Positions 1 through 6,341 of a stretch of 6,495 nucleotides of DNA are shown here, piece by piece (within the stretch, counting starts at the first letter, position 1; each line of letters begins with the position of its first letter). Where the stretch lies: NCBI GenBank assembly GCA_036645575.1, contig JAVXNW010000123.1:1-6495 (forward strand), given 5' to 3'. The notes below the pieces were generated by a model. It did no database searches and was not told the DNA's origin. It was given only the letters and a program-made list of their open reading frames with translations. This stretch comes from JAVXNW01 sp036645575 (lineage in GTDB: Bacteria > Bacillota > Clostridia > Christensenellales > Aristaeellaceae). A program made the translations under genes and the position numbers.

Positions 1-461
1 CCACGATGCTCAAGGTGGGCAACATCGTGTGCCTGCTGGGGGGCATGTTGTTTGGCGGGGTATACGGCGGCCTTGCGGCGGGGATCGGCTCGGCGCTGTA
101 CGATTTGACCAATCCGGTCTTTGCGCCGGAGGCGTGGATCACGCTGATTCGCTTTTTCATGACCGGCTTTTTGACCGGCGTGATCGCGCACGGGTTTGGC
201 AAAAAGGGCGCGGACATGAAGATGAACCTGTTGGCGGCGACCTGCGGCTCGCTGTTTAACTGGCTGTTCTACGTCGTCAAGAGCGTGGGCGTGTTGATGG
301 TCGCGGGCAGCGCCTTCTACCCCGCGCTGATCGGCTCAAGCGTCAAGATGGCCACCTCCGGCATCAACGCCGTGATCGCCGTCGTGTGCGCGATGCTGCT
401 GATCAAGCCGCTGAACCTCGCGCTGCGCAGGGCGGGAATGCTGGAGAAAATCGGAAAATAA
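1..461 (+). CDS. ECF-transporter S component (substrate-binding membrane subunit), 5' partial
   Basis: Substrate-capture subunit of an energy-coupling-factor vitamin transporter. It would sit in the membrane and work with the shared T and A1/A2 ATPase subunits, which are not in this window. The visible part is about 152 residues with roughly four hydrophobic segments: near residues 10-30, 43-62, 75-101 and 119-136, counted from the ATG at position 6. The Gly/Ala-rich stretch GGVYGGLAAGIGSALYDL followed by an aromatic membrane helix is typical of the ECF_ribofla_trS-like family as I know it. Family members are usually about 170-200 residues with an N-terminal helix before this motif. The frame is open to the left edge, and the ATG at 6 has no upstream sequence to judge, so I treat the gene as truncated by the window, with that ATG probably internal. 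The substrate cannot be told from sequence. The gene ends at TAA 459-461, just before a terminator. Confidence 0.8.
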   Translation, partial: TMLKVGNIVCLLGGMLFGGVYGGLAAGIGSALYDLTNPVFAPEAWITLIRFFMTGFLTGVIAHGFGKKGADMKMNLLAATCGSLFNWLFYVVKSVGVLMVAGSAFYPALIGSSVKMATSGINAVIAVVCAMLLIKPLNLALRRAGMLEKIGK

Positions 462-478
462 GAACAAGAACTCATTTG

Positions 479-514
479 CGGGGTTGCCTCCTTAAGGAAG
501 GCAGCCCCGTTTTT
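479..514 (+). terminator. Rho-independent terminator after the ECF S-component gene
   Basis: An 11-bp stem (479-489 with 499-509, one G-U pair) closes a 9-nt loop and is followed directly by five T residues (510-514). It begins 17 nt after the stop codon of the ECF gene and separates that gene from the kinase promoter downstream. Confidence 0.9.
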
Positions 515-568
515 CATGTCATGATGGCGCAATCATCCGGGCGTTTGGGCTTAAAGTGAATTATGAAA

Positions 569-597
569 TTGACAAATAGATGAAACGCTTGTAGAAT
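569..597 (+). promoter_or_regulatory. Sigma-A promoter of the hybrid kinase gene
   Basis: A perfect -35 TTGACA (569-574) is followed after 17 nt by -10 TAGAAT (592-597, five of six consensus bases). Transcription should start near 603-606. The 55 bases between the terminator and the -35 box are AT-richer than the flanking genes. Because the predicted start site lies only a few bases before the ATG at 609, that ATG would be nearly leaderless, which argues for a later translation start. Confidence 0.85.
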
Positions 598-672
598 GTA
601 GATGGCGTATGGGATACTTACCTATATCGGTGCATTTGTCCGCGAGACGCCAAAATGGAGACGGCTCAGAAC

Positions 673-680
673 GGAAGGGA
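673..680 (+). promoter_or_regulatory. Shine-Dalgarno-like GGAAGGGA in the kinase 5' region
   Basis: This is the most purine-rich Shine-Dalgarno-like site between the promoter and the first PAS domain. The nearest in-frame start is TTG at 693, 12 nt downstream, which is a long spacing. A weaker AGGTGGG (709-715) lies 10 nt before in-frame GTG 726. ATG 735 has only GAAAGTGG (722-729) before it. The sites do not settle which start is used. Confidence 0.4.
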
Positions 681-734
681 GCGAATCGCCTTTTGAACCA
701 TGATATACAGGTGGGCGCGTCGAAAGTGGCTGAA

Positions 735-3700
735 ATGTCCGACGAAGCCCGGCTTTATTGTGAAATTGTGCGCAAATCCACCGACGGCGTCTATGTGATC
801 GAGCAGGGTTCGCACAAGCTGCTGTATGCCAATAACGCCATGGATGAAATTTTAGCCACGGTGGGGATTCGGGACTATGTGGGAAAAAAATGTCATTGCG
901 CGTTGAGAAACCGAGATCAACCCTGCGAGGACTGCTTTGCCTATCCGCCGACGCGCGCGGGCAAGTCACGGGAGATCTATCTGGATTTTTTGGCCAAGTA
1001 CTATTCGGTCGCCTCCCACGCCATTGAGTGGAAGGGCGCGCCCGCCTATGTCGTCTATCTGGCGGACATTTCCGAAGCGAAAAAATCCCGGATGGAGCTT
1101 GCCAAGACGCAGCAAAAACTGGCGGCCGCCATCGACCAGGCGGGTCTTGCCTACTGGGAATATGATATTTTAAACGGCAGAGCCTATTTAAACGCCGTCT
1201 CCACGACCGAATACGCCTTAAATGAAGTGATTGAAGACTATCCCGAAAGCCTTTACGCGTCGGGCGCGATCCATCAAGACAGCGTTGCGTGCTATGACGC
1301 GTTGGTTCAGGCGATCAAAGGCGGCGCGCCGACCGCCCGGGCGGACGTCAAGACCATCGACGCAAAGGGCAATCTGGTGTGGAAGCGCGTGCGCTTTACG
1401 ACGCTCTTTGACGAACAGGGTCGCCCGTTTTGGGCGGTCGCCACGGCCGAGAGCATCAACGACTACAAGGAATTGGAAAACCACTTTGCCACCGTCCTAG
1501 AGCAGAACCACATCGACACGTGGATGTACGACATTGCGCGCCATACCATCATTCAAAACCGCAACACGGAGGCGGTTTATGGCGTACACAGCGTGGAAAT
1601 TTCCAACGTCCCGGAGAGCCTCATACAGGGCAAGCAGTGCTACGCGGAGGACTGCGAACGCTTCCGGGCATTTTATGCAGCGATTGATCAGCGGGAGCCC
1701 CAAGCGGTCACAACCGTTCGGCTATGGAACGTTTCCGCGCAGCGCTATCTTTGGAAGCGCTGCACCTACACCATTTTGCCTAGCCGAAGCGGGAAGCCGG
1801 TTTACGCGCTGGGCAGCGCCGTAGACGTAAGCGACCAGATGGAAGTCAAGCAAAAATACGAGGACGCCATCAAATACCGGTACAGCACGCTGGGCGAAAA
1901 CGTCATTTTGGCGGGGCATTGCAGCGTCACGCGCAATGTCATTTTGGAAGTGGAGGACCGAACCGGTCTGGACATAGCGCACCGCTTTGGCATGGTTCGC
2001 GAGGCGTTCTTTCACGGCATTGCGTCGCTGATTCCCAATGAAGCGCAGCGGCAGACCTTCCGCAAGACCTTTGGCAACGAAAACATGAAAAACAGCTTTG
2101 AGCTGGGCATCACGCAGCACGACTACGACTGCACCATTAACCTTGGCAAGGAGGCGGGCATTCGCTGGATATCCACCCACGAGGATACGGCGTTGCAGCC
2201 GGGAACCGGGGAGCTGATTGGCTTTTTGACGGTAATGGACGTGACGTCCGGCAAGATGCAGGAGCAGGTTTTGGACGCGGTCATTCAGTGCGACTATGAC
2301 TTTGTGGCCCATCTCAACCTGCATTCCAATACCGTCGTGTTCTACAACAGCAAAAATCAGATGACGCAGCTCAAGGACTATCAGTACGGCGTTCCCTACC
2401 CCTATGCGCAGGCGGTTGAGCACACGCAAGCGCGCTATATTGCCGATCGGGACAAGGCGCTGTACACGGAAAAGATGTCCCTTGAAAACGTGATGCGGCA
2501 GTTGGCCGAGAAGGACAGCTATGAATTTACCTACCACTTGCGGGAGTCAAGCGGCGAAACGCGCACAAAGCAGACCCGCTTTGCGCTGCAGGACAGGGCG
2601 GCGGGCATCGTGGTGTTCAGCCGCGCCGATGTGACCGACATGCTGGCGCAACAGGAAAAGCAGAAGATCGCGCTTACCGAATCGCTGGCCATTGCCCAGC
2701 AGGCCAACAACGCCAAATCCCAGTTCCTTTCGTCCATGAGCCACGACATCCGAACGCCGATGAACGCCATCGTCGGGATGTGCAATCTGGCCATTTCCGA
2801 TGAGCAAAACCCGCGGCAGGTGCACGAGAGCTTGCAGGTCATCGAGCAATCCGCGGCGCTGCTATTGTCGATGATTACGGATATTCTGGATATGAACCGC
2901 ATCGAAAGCGGCAAGATGGTTTTGACCAACCGGCAGTTCTCCTTTTCGGAGCAATTGAAGCTGGCCGCCGGTCGGGCGCGGGCGCTGGCGAGCAAAAAAC
3001 ATCAGACCATTAACCTGGTCATGAACATCATCCATGACGCGTGCAGCGGCGACGTGGTGCGCATTCATCGGGTGATCGACAATATTCTGGCCAACGCGCT
3101 CAAATTCACGCCCGAGGGCGGCGTCATCACCTACCGCCTCTCGGAGTCGGTGCTCGAGCACAAACAGATCGGCCTCTACCGCTTTGAGATCTCCGACACC
3201 GGCATTGGCATAAGCCCCGAGCAGCAAGGGCACATCTTTGAGCCGTTCTACCGCGTGCAAAACGCCATGACCGCGCAGACCGAGGGAACCGGGCTAGGCC
3301 TTTCCATCGTGAAGCGCATTGTGGACTACATGGGCGGGACGATTACGGTGAAGAGTCAGGAAGGCGTCGGGACGACGTTTGTGATCGAGCTTCCGCTGCG
3401 CTTTATCGAGAAAGCCGCGCCGGAGCGAAAGGCTCAGAAAGACGCGGCGCTGTTGGGCGATTTGTCGGGCGCGCATGTGCTGCTTTGCGAGGATCATCCG
3501 ATGAATCAGTTGGTCGCGACCCGAATCTTAGAAAAAGCGGGGGCTGTGGTCACGGTCGCCGTCAACGGGCAAGCCGGCTATGAGGCCTTCGCGCAAAGCG
3601 CGCCGGGCGCGTTTGACGCAATTTTAATGGATGTGCAGATGCCGGTGATGAACGGATACGAAGCCACCCGCGCCATTCGCGTATGCGACCATCCCGCGGC

Positions 3701-3881
3701 AAAGACCATTCCCATTATCGCCATGACCGCCAACGCGTTTGCCGAGGACGTCCAAAAGAGCCTCGATGCGGGCATGAACGACCATCTGCCCAAGCCCATT
3801 GAGCCAAGGCAGCTGTGCGAAACGCTGGCGGCCTTCAGATCCCAGGCGCGTGCGCCCATGAAAGCGCCACCTGGCGTTTGA
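735..3881 (+). CDS. Multi-PAS hybrid sensor histidine kinase/response regulator
   Basis: Soluble hybrid two-component kinase, 1048 residues from ATG 735. About five tandem PAS domains lie at roughly 10-113, 125-245, 250-370, 370-505 and 510-635. Most end in the DIT-like signalling motif (ADIS, VDVS, MDVT, ADVT). A short helical linker leads to HisKA with phospho-acceptor H670 in SHDIRTPMNAI. HATPase_c follows: N783/N787 (N box), D821 (DTGIG), FEPFYR, and GTGLGLS at 851-857. The C-terminal receiver has acidic pair E919/D920, phospho-acceptor D966 (MDVQMP), T998 and K1020. All catalytic residues are present. I see no membrane segment, HPt domain or output domain, so it should sense a cytoplasmic signal and pass phosphate to an unlinked partner. 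PAS1 carries C53, C55, C64 and C67. The frame is open from ATG 609, but residues before 735 look non-coding and 609 almost coincides with the predicted transcript start. TTG 693 and GTG 726 remain possible. The 3' end overlaps the convergent lipoprotein gene by 47 bp. Confidence 0.92.
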   Translation: MSDEARLYCEIVRKSTDGVYVIEQGSHKLLYANNAMDEILATVGIRDYVGKKCHCALRNRDQPCEDCFAYPPTRAGKSREIYLDFLAKYYSVASHAIEWKGAPAYVVYLADISEAKKSRMELAKTQQKLAAAIDQAGLAYWEYDILNGRAYLNAVSTTEYALNEVIEDYPESLYASGAIHQDSVACYDALVQAIKGGAPTARADVKTIDAKGNLVWKRVRFTTLFDEQGRPFWAVATAESINDYKELENHFATVLEQNHIDTWMYDIARHTIIQNRNTEAVYGVHSVEISNVPESLIQGKQCYAEDCERFRAFYAAIDQREPQAVTTVRLWNVSAQRYLWKRCTYTILPSRSGKPVYALGSAVDVSDQMEVKQKYEDAIKYRYSTLGENVILAGHCSVTRNVILEVEDRTGLDIAHRFGMVREAFFHGIASLIPNEAQRQTFRKTFGNENMKNSFELGITQHDYDCTINLGKEAGIRWISTHEDTALQPGTGELIGFLTVMDVTSGKMQEQVLDAVIQCDYDFVAHLNLHSNTVVFYNSKNQMTQLKDYQYGVPYPYAQAVEHTQARYIADRDKALYTEKMSLENVMRQLAEKDSYEFTYHLRESSGETRTKQTRFALQDRAAGIVVFSRADVTDMLAQQEKQKIALTESLAIAQQANNAKSQFLSSMSHDIRTPMNAIVGMCNLAISDEQNPRQVHESLQVIEQSAALLLSMITDILDMNRIESGKMVLTNRQFSFSEQLKLAAGRARALASKKHQTINLVMNIIHDACSGDVVRIHRVIDNILANALKFTPEGGVITYRLSESVLEHKQIGLYRFEISDTGIGISPEQQGHIFEPFYRVQNAMTAQTEGTGLGLSIVKRIVDYMGGTITVKSQEGVGTTFVIELPLRFIEKAAPERKAQKDAALLGDLSGAHVLLCEDHPMNQLVATRILEKAGAVVTVAVNGQAGYEAFAQSAPGAFDAILMDVQMPVMNGYEATRAIRVCDHPAAKTIPIIAMTANAFAEDVQKSLDAGMNDHLPKPIEPRQLCETLAAFRSQARAPMKAPPGV

Positions 3882-4830
3882 TGCACAGGCCGTCCGGGCG
3901 GCAGGTGAAGACCTCAAGCGCGGCGTCCGATGGGCTATGGAGCGTGCGGGTGGCGATGAGCTGCCCGTCGGGGCCTGTCTTCCAGCTCTCTAAGACCAGA
4001 TAGGCCGCGCCTTGGACGGGCGTGATCCGCTCCGGCAGCGCGTCAGGCGCGTATTGCGTTCGGGCAAGGCGGACGCCGCTTGCGTCAAACTGCGCGATGG
4101 CGATGCGCTCGGGCGCAATGAGCGTGGCAAAGGCGATTTCGACCGTCGCGCATTGCGTCTTGACGCTTGCGCCCTTTGTCACGGTGACGCTGTCTTCAAG
4201 CGTCTGGGCGTAGACGGCGCCTTCTCCCTGCACGCCGCGCAGGGAGATCCCGCTCCCGGCGGTTGCGTAGACGCGCCCGGCCGCGCCCTCCTGATAGACG
4301 GGGTTGAGGTAGTAACTGAGGCCGCTTTCCGGGCGCAGGTAGACCGTTCCCGAGAGCGAGAGCGTGTCGTCCTCATCCCCTGTTGAGATCGCGAGGTGCG
4401 CGTCGCACAGGCCGTCGTCTAGGCTGTTTCCGATAAAGGTGTCGCCCGTATTCGGGTCGGTCATGGTGGCGGCAAAGTAGCGAATGCCGCCGTCAAAGGT
4501 GTATTCCGCGACTGCGTCGGCGTCGCCCGCCGCCTTTTTTTCCCCCGGTTGGGTGGCGAGGGTTGCGTACAACTTCCCCTGACGCGCATTGCCTTGGGCG
4601 CTTGCGTCAAGGAGAATTGTTTTTCCGTGTGCGATATCGGATATCGGGTCGCTTAGGTAGCCCTGCGCGTCAAACAGGTCGAGCGCCTCGGTGGTGATCC
4701 ACACGCCGATCAATCGATCGCGCGCCGTCGCGGCGCTTGGGCCTGCGTCCTCCCGCGCCAATTGGCAGCCGGTCAGGGCAAATAGGCCCAGCGCAAGCAG
4801 GACAAGGCACGCCTTTTTTTTATTGCTCAT
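3835..4830 (-). CDS. Secreted lipoprotein of unknown function
   Basis: 331 residues, third gene of the minus-strand operon. The N-terminus is a lipoprotein signal: MSNKKK, a hydrophobic core, then lipobox LTGC with the lipidated cysteine at residue 22. The mature protein should be anchored on the outer face of the cytoplasmic membrane. No enzymatic motif was recognised. The body is rich in Gly, Ala, Thr and Asp, and contains a GVWITTEALDLFD segment soon after the Cys and an acidic patch (TGDEDDTLSLSGTVYLRP), followed by alternating polar/hydrophobic stretches suggesting beta structure. I recall similar uncharacterised clostridial lipoproteins but cannot name a family. Start choice: GGAGG (4837-4841) lies 6 nt before ATG 4830, whereas ATG 4836 directly abuts it and cannot use it. 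The start overlaps the last 11 bases of the HTH gene, implying translational coupling. The last 15 codons overlap the convergent kinase gene. Confidence 0.88.
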   Translation of the reverse strand: MSNKKKACLVLLALGLFALTGCQLAREDAGPSAATARDRLIGVWITTEALDLFDAQGYLSDPISDIAHGKTILLDASAQGNARQGKLYATLATQPGEKKAAGDADAVAEYTFDGGIRYFAATMTDPNTGDTFIGNSLDDGLCDAHLAISTGDEDDTLSLSGTVYLRPESGLSYYLNPVYQEGAAGRVYATAGSGISLRGVQGEGAVYAQTLEDSVTVTKGASVKTQCATVEIAFATLIAPERIAIAQFDASGVRLARTQYAPDALPERITPVQGAAYLVLESWKTGPDGQLIATRTLHSPSDAALEVFTCRPDGLCIKRQVALSWAHAPGI

Positions 4831-5047
4831 CGTCATCCTCCGAATTTCCGTCGAACTTCAAAATGTCCCCGACGTCGCACTGCAAATGCCAGCAGATCTT
4901 GTTGAGCGTGCCAAAGCGGACGCCCTTGGCCTTGCCGCTGCGCAGGATCGAGAGGTTGGCTTGGGTGATGCCCACCCGCGCGCACAGCTCCTTTGAGGTC
5001 ATGCCACGCGCCTTCAACACCGCCTCAAGGCAGATCAATATGGCCAT
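4820..5047 (-). CDS. Small Cro/CI-type HTH regulator (YozG-like, HTH_26)
   Basis: 75-residue DNA-binding protein consisting almost entirely of one XRE-type helix-turn-helix. Helix 2 is around residues 18-26 (SKELCARVG) and the recognition helix around 28-40 (TQANLSILRSGKA). The family pattern continues with FGTLNKICWHLQCDVGDIL and ends in an acidic tail. This matches the short regulators of the YozG type, which in many Firmicutes are paired with a DUF2975 membrane protein. Here the membrane gene lies directly upstream in the same operon. The start ATG 5047 has GGAGG (5053-5057) 5 nt upstream. The stop at 4820-4822 falls inside the lipoprotein gene's signal-peptide codons. Likely role (inference): autoregulating the operon, perhaps through the inverted repeat at 6110-6128. 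There is no sign of a ligand-binding domain, so any signal may come through the membrane protein. Confidence 0.93.
   Translation of the reverse strand: MAILICLEAVLKARGMTSKELCARVGITQANLSILRSGKAKGVRFGTLNKICWHLQCDVGDILKFDGNSEDDDEQ
4837..4841 (-). promoter_or_regulatory. Ribosome binding site deciding the lipoprotein start
   Basis: GGAGG on the minus strand, 6 nt before ATG 4830 and 0 nt before ATG 4836. Only the inner ATG has workable spacing, so the protein begins MSNKKK. The site lies within the coding sequence of the HTH gene. Confidence 0.8.
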
Positions 5048-5052
5048 TTTAC

Positions 5053-5057
5053 CCTCC
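5053..5057 (-). promoter_or_regulatory. Ribosome binding site of the HTH gene
   Basis: GGAGG within AAGGAGGGT, 5 nt before ATG 5047. It lies 9 nt downstream of the 5067-5100 hairpin, so the hairpin does not cover it. Confidence 0.85.
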
Positions 5058-5066
5058 TTCGTGGGC

Positions 5067-5100
5067 TAAGGAACCGCTGGATTTATTCAGCGCTTCCTTA
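5067..5100 (-). repeat. 34-bp inverted repeat (hairpin) between membrane and HTH genes
   Basis: Two 13-bp arms (5067-5079 and 5088-5100) pair with a single C-C mismatch around an 8-nt loop. On the minus strand the first arm begins with the TAA stop codon of the membrane gene. No T-run follows on either side, so it is not an ordinary terminator. Possible roles are mRNA stabilisation or processing between the two genes, or a remnant of a small palindromic or MITE-type repeat. The arm TTAAGGAAGCGCTGAATAAA resembles the sequence at 6389-6408. Confidence 0.8.
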
Positions 5101-6096
5101 AATAAATTGATCGTTGTCGTCCTTGAGCGACTTGTTCTCCGCGACAAATTGCGACATCAACAGCGTCACCAGCACAAAGGCGACCGAGAAAATCGGCATT
5201 AAAATCGTGCCGTTGATCACGACCAGCGCCTTGGCAAAGGCAAATTGTGCGAGGTTAAAGAGCATATTGGACACAAGCGTGACCGCAAGCGCGCCAAGGC
5301 ACAGGCGCGAAAGGCGCTGCGCCAAGGCGACCACTTCGTCCGAATAGCGCTTGAGGCGCAGCGCGTCCAGCAGCCGAAGCGCGGAAAAGGCCACGCATAC
5401 ATTCAGCAGATAGGGAAGAACCTCCAAGGCGAATTGCACCCCGAGAAAGGCGTAGCTCGGGTTGAGCAGCTCGAGCCGCCCGGTGTTGCCCGCCTGCATC
5501 GTCCGGATGCTGCCCAGCAGCGCCCCCAAGCGCGGGCCAAAGGCGAGAAATACGAACAGAAAACTCACGAGCCACAATAGGACCGACAGGTACTGTTGCA
5601 GCTTGTCCCGGCTTCCGACGAAAAAGCGCCGCAGCACCTTGAGCACCAGATACGTTAGCAGCACCGAGTACACGCTCCCACCCAGCAGCGCCTTCACAAA
5701 GGGCTCCGCCGAGGCGTCCATCGCGCCGCCCGGGATGGTTGAAAAGCCGCCAAAGAGCGCGCTTATCAGGCCGGGATTGATCATCAGGTACAAAATGCCA
5801 AAGAGCGCCGCGCTCAAAAGCACCAGCAGCGCGTCCTCCGCGTGCGCTTGCCGCTTTTTTATCAGCCGGAGCAGCACACAGATGGGCGCAAGGCCGATCA
5901 GCGCATACAGCGCCATCGCCACCGCATTGCCCGTCGCGCCCGAAAGCGAGCAGGCGCGCAGCATTTGCCCGATGGCGTCAAACGGAAAGGCCAGCGCCAG
6001 AAAAAGCCCGCCGTCCATGGGCACGTGAAACAATTGAACCGCCACACAGACCGCCGCCTCAATCAGCAGCAATCCCCCAAGTATCCTGCGTTTCAT
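5098..6096 (-). CDS. Polytopic membrane protein with DUF2975-like C-terminus
   Basis: 332 residues, first gene of the operon. About eight or nine hydrophobic segments are visible, near residues 5-23, 30-47, 57-79, 88-115, 136-157, 168-190, 218-243, 262-284 and 292-317. The last third resembles DUF2975: membrane helices separated by a basic/charged loop (LRLKRYSDEVVALAQRLSR), then a final helix and the terminal pattern MSQFVAENKSLKDDNDQFI, which recalls the usual LxEENDLTI-type ending. DUF2975 proteins I know are about 150-200 residues, so the N-terminal half is an addition or a duplication. A YozG-type HTH gene follows immediately, which is the usual partner of DUF2975 and supports the call. 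The start is ATG 6096, with GGGGAGGG (6101-6108) 5 nt upstream. The longer reading from ATG 6150 would begin upstream of the predicted transcript start. No enzymatic motif was found. Membrane protein is certain; the DUF2975 call is moderate. Confidence 0.75.
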   Translation of the reverse strand: MKRRILGGLLLIEAAVCVAVQLFHVPMDGGLFLALAFPFDAIGQMLRACSLSGATGNAVAMALYALIGLAPICVLLRLIKKRQAHAEDALLVLLSAALFGILYLMINPGLISALFGGFSTIPGGAMDASAEPFVKALLGGSVYSVLLTYLVLKVLRRFFVGSRDKLQQYLSVLLWLVSFLFVFLAFGPRLGALLGSIRTMQAGNTGRLELLNPSYAFLGVQFALEVLPYLLNVCVAFSALRLLDALRLKRYSDEVVALAQRLSRLCLGALAVTLVSNMLFNLAQFAFAKALVVINGTILMPIFSVAFVLVTLLMSQFVAENKSLKDDNDQFI

Positions 6097-6100
6097 AAAG

Positions 6101-6108
6101 CCCTCCCC
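6101..6108 (-). promoter_or_regulatory. Ribosome binding site of the membrane-protein gene
   Basis: GGGGAGGG on the minus strand, with its GGAGG core 5 nt before ATG 6096. It fixes the start at 6096 rather than the upstream in-frame ATGs at 6120 and 6150. Confidence 0.85.
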
Positions 6109-6109
6109 A

Positions 6110-6128
6110 ATGATCGTCATTCGATCAT
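6110..6128. promoter_or_regulatory. Perfect 7-bp inverted repeat, candidate operator or 5'-UTR hairpin
   Basis: ATGATCG-tcatt-CGATCAT is a perfect dyad of 7-bp arms around 5 nt. It lies between the predicted transcription start (about 6131) and the ribosome binding site of the first operon gene. Size and position suit an operator for a small dimeric XRE repressor such as the one encoded in the operon. The same bases could also form a hairpin at the very 5' end of the mRNA. Function is inferred from position only. Confidence 0.5.
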
Positions 6129-6137
6129 CTCCAGCAC

Positions 6138-6166
6138 AGTATAGCAACAAAATTATCGTTTGTCAA
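6138..6166 (-). promoter_or_regulatory. Sigma-A promoter of the membrane protein-HTH-lipoprotein operon
   Basis: On the minus strand, a perfect -35 TTGACA (6161-6166) is followed after 17 nt by -10 TATACT (6138-6143, five of six consensus bases). The predicted start is near 6131, giving a leader of about 35 nt before ATG 6096. The bases upstream of the -35 box (6167-6175) are AT-rich (AATTAATTA), which may help promoter strength. No other clear promoter was seen within the operon. Confidence 0.88.
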
Positions 6167-6341
6167 TAATTAATTCGCGAGACCGATGGCCACAAATCGC
6201 AAGTTTAATTGCCCAAGGATTATCAGTTACGCTGAAGCCAAGCACCTGCGGCCATCGTTGAGGTAGTCGTCGTGGGGCTGTAGCCATCGTGGTCGCCGCA
6301 GCCAACGTATTCGTAGTCGTCATGGCTATGGAATATGGAAA
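6167..6341. other. Apparently non-coding stretch with a 13-bp direct repeat
   Basis: No supported gene. GTAGTCGTCGTGG (6263-6275) recurs as GTAGTCGTCATGG (6313-6325), exactly 50 bp apart with one mismatch, and GCCATCGT occurs at 6251-6258 and 6283-6290. Two short frames cross the area on opposite strands: minus 6363-6223 (46 codons, GTG start, Asp/His/Tyr/Thr-rich end) and plus 6289-6420 (43 codons, GTG start, hydrophobic then acidic). Neither has a good ribosome binding site. The region could be a decayed gene end or an untranslated RNA; nothing decides this. Confidence 0.45.

Noticed and set aside
609..734. N-terminal extension of the kinase from ATG 609
   Set aside because: No ribosome binding site, the ATG is within a few bases of the predicted transcript start, and the encoded 42 residues do not resemble a domain or signal.
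1722..2537. 271-codon open frame on the minus strand inside the kinase gene
   Set aside because: It lies wholly antisense to well-supported PAS-domain coding sequence, has no recognisable domain, and is expected from the GC-rich codon use of the sense strand.
4012..4386. 124-codon plus-strand open frame opposite the lipoprotein
   Set aside because: It is rich in Arg, Asp and Gly with no motif. The minus-strand lipoprotein has a signal peptide, lipobox and ribosome binding site.
4831..4836. Lipoprotein start at ATG 4836
   Set aside because: GGAGG directly abuts this ATG, leaving no spacing. ATG 4830 has the normal 6-nt spacing.
5067..5100. Reading the intergenic hairpin as a rho-independent terminator
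   Set aside because: No run of T follows the stem on either strand, and the downstream HTH gene has no visible promoter of its own.
5462..6028. 188-codon plus-strand open frame opposite the membrane protein
   Set aside because: Its Ser/Arg/Pro-rich product has no domain, and the opposite strand encodes a clear membrane protein with promoter and ribosome binding site.
6097..6150. Longer start of the membrane protein at ATG 6150 or 6120
   Set aside because: ATG 6150 lies inside the promoter spacer, upstream of the predicted transcript start, and neither has a ribosome binding site as good as the one serving ATG 6096.
6263..6325. CRISPR-like repeat pair spaced by 50 bp
   Set aside because: Only two 13-bp units with a mismatch, too short and too few for a CRISPR array, and no cas genes are present.
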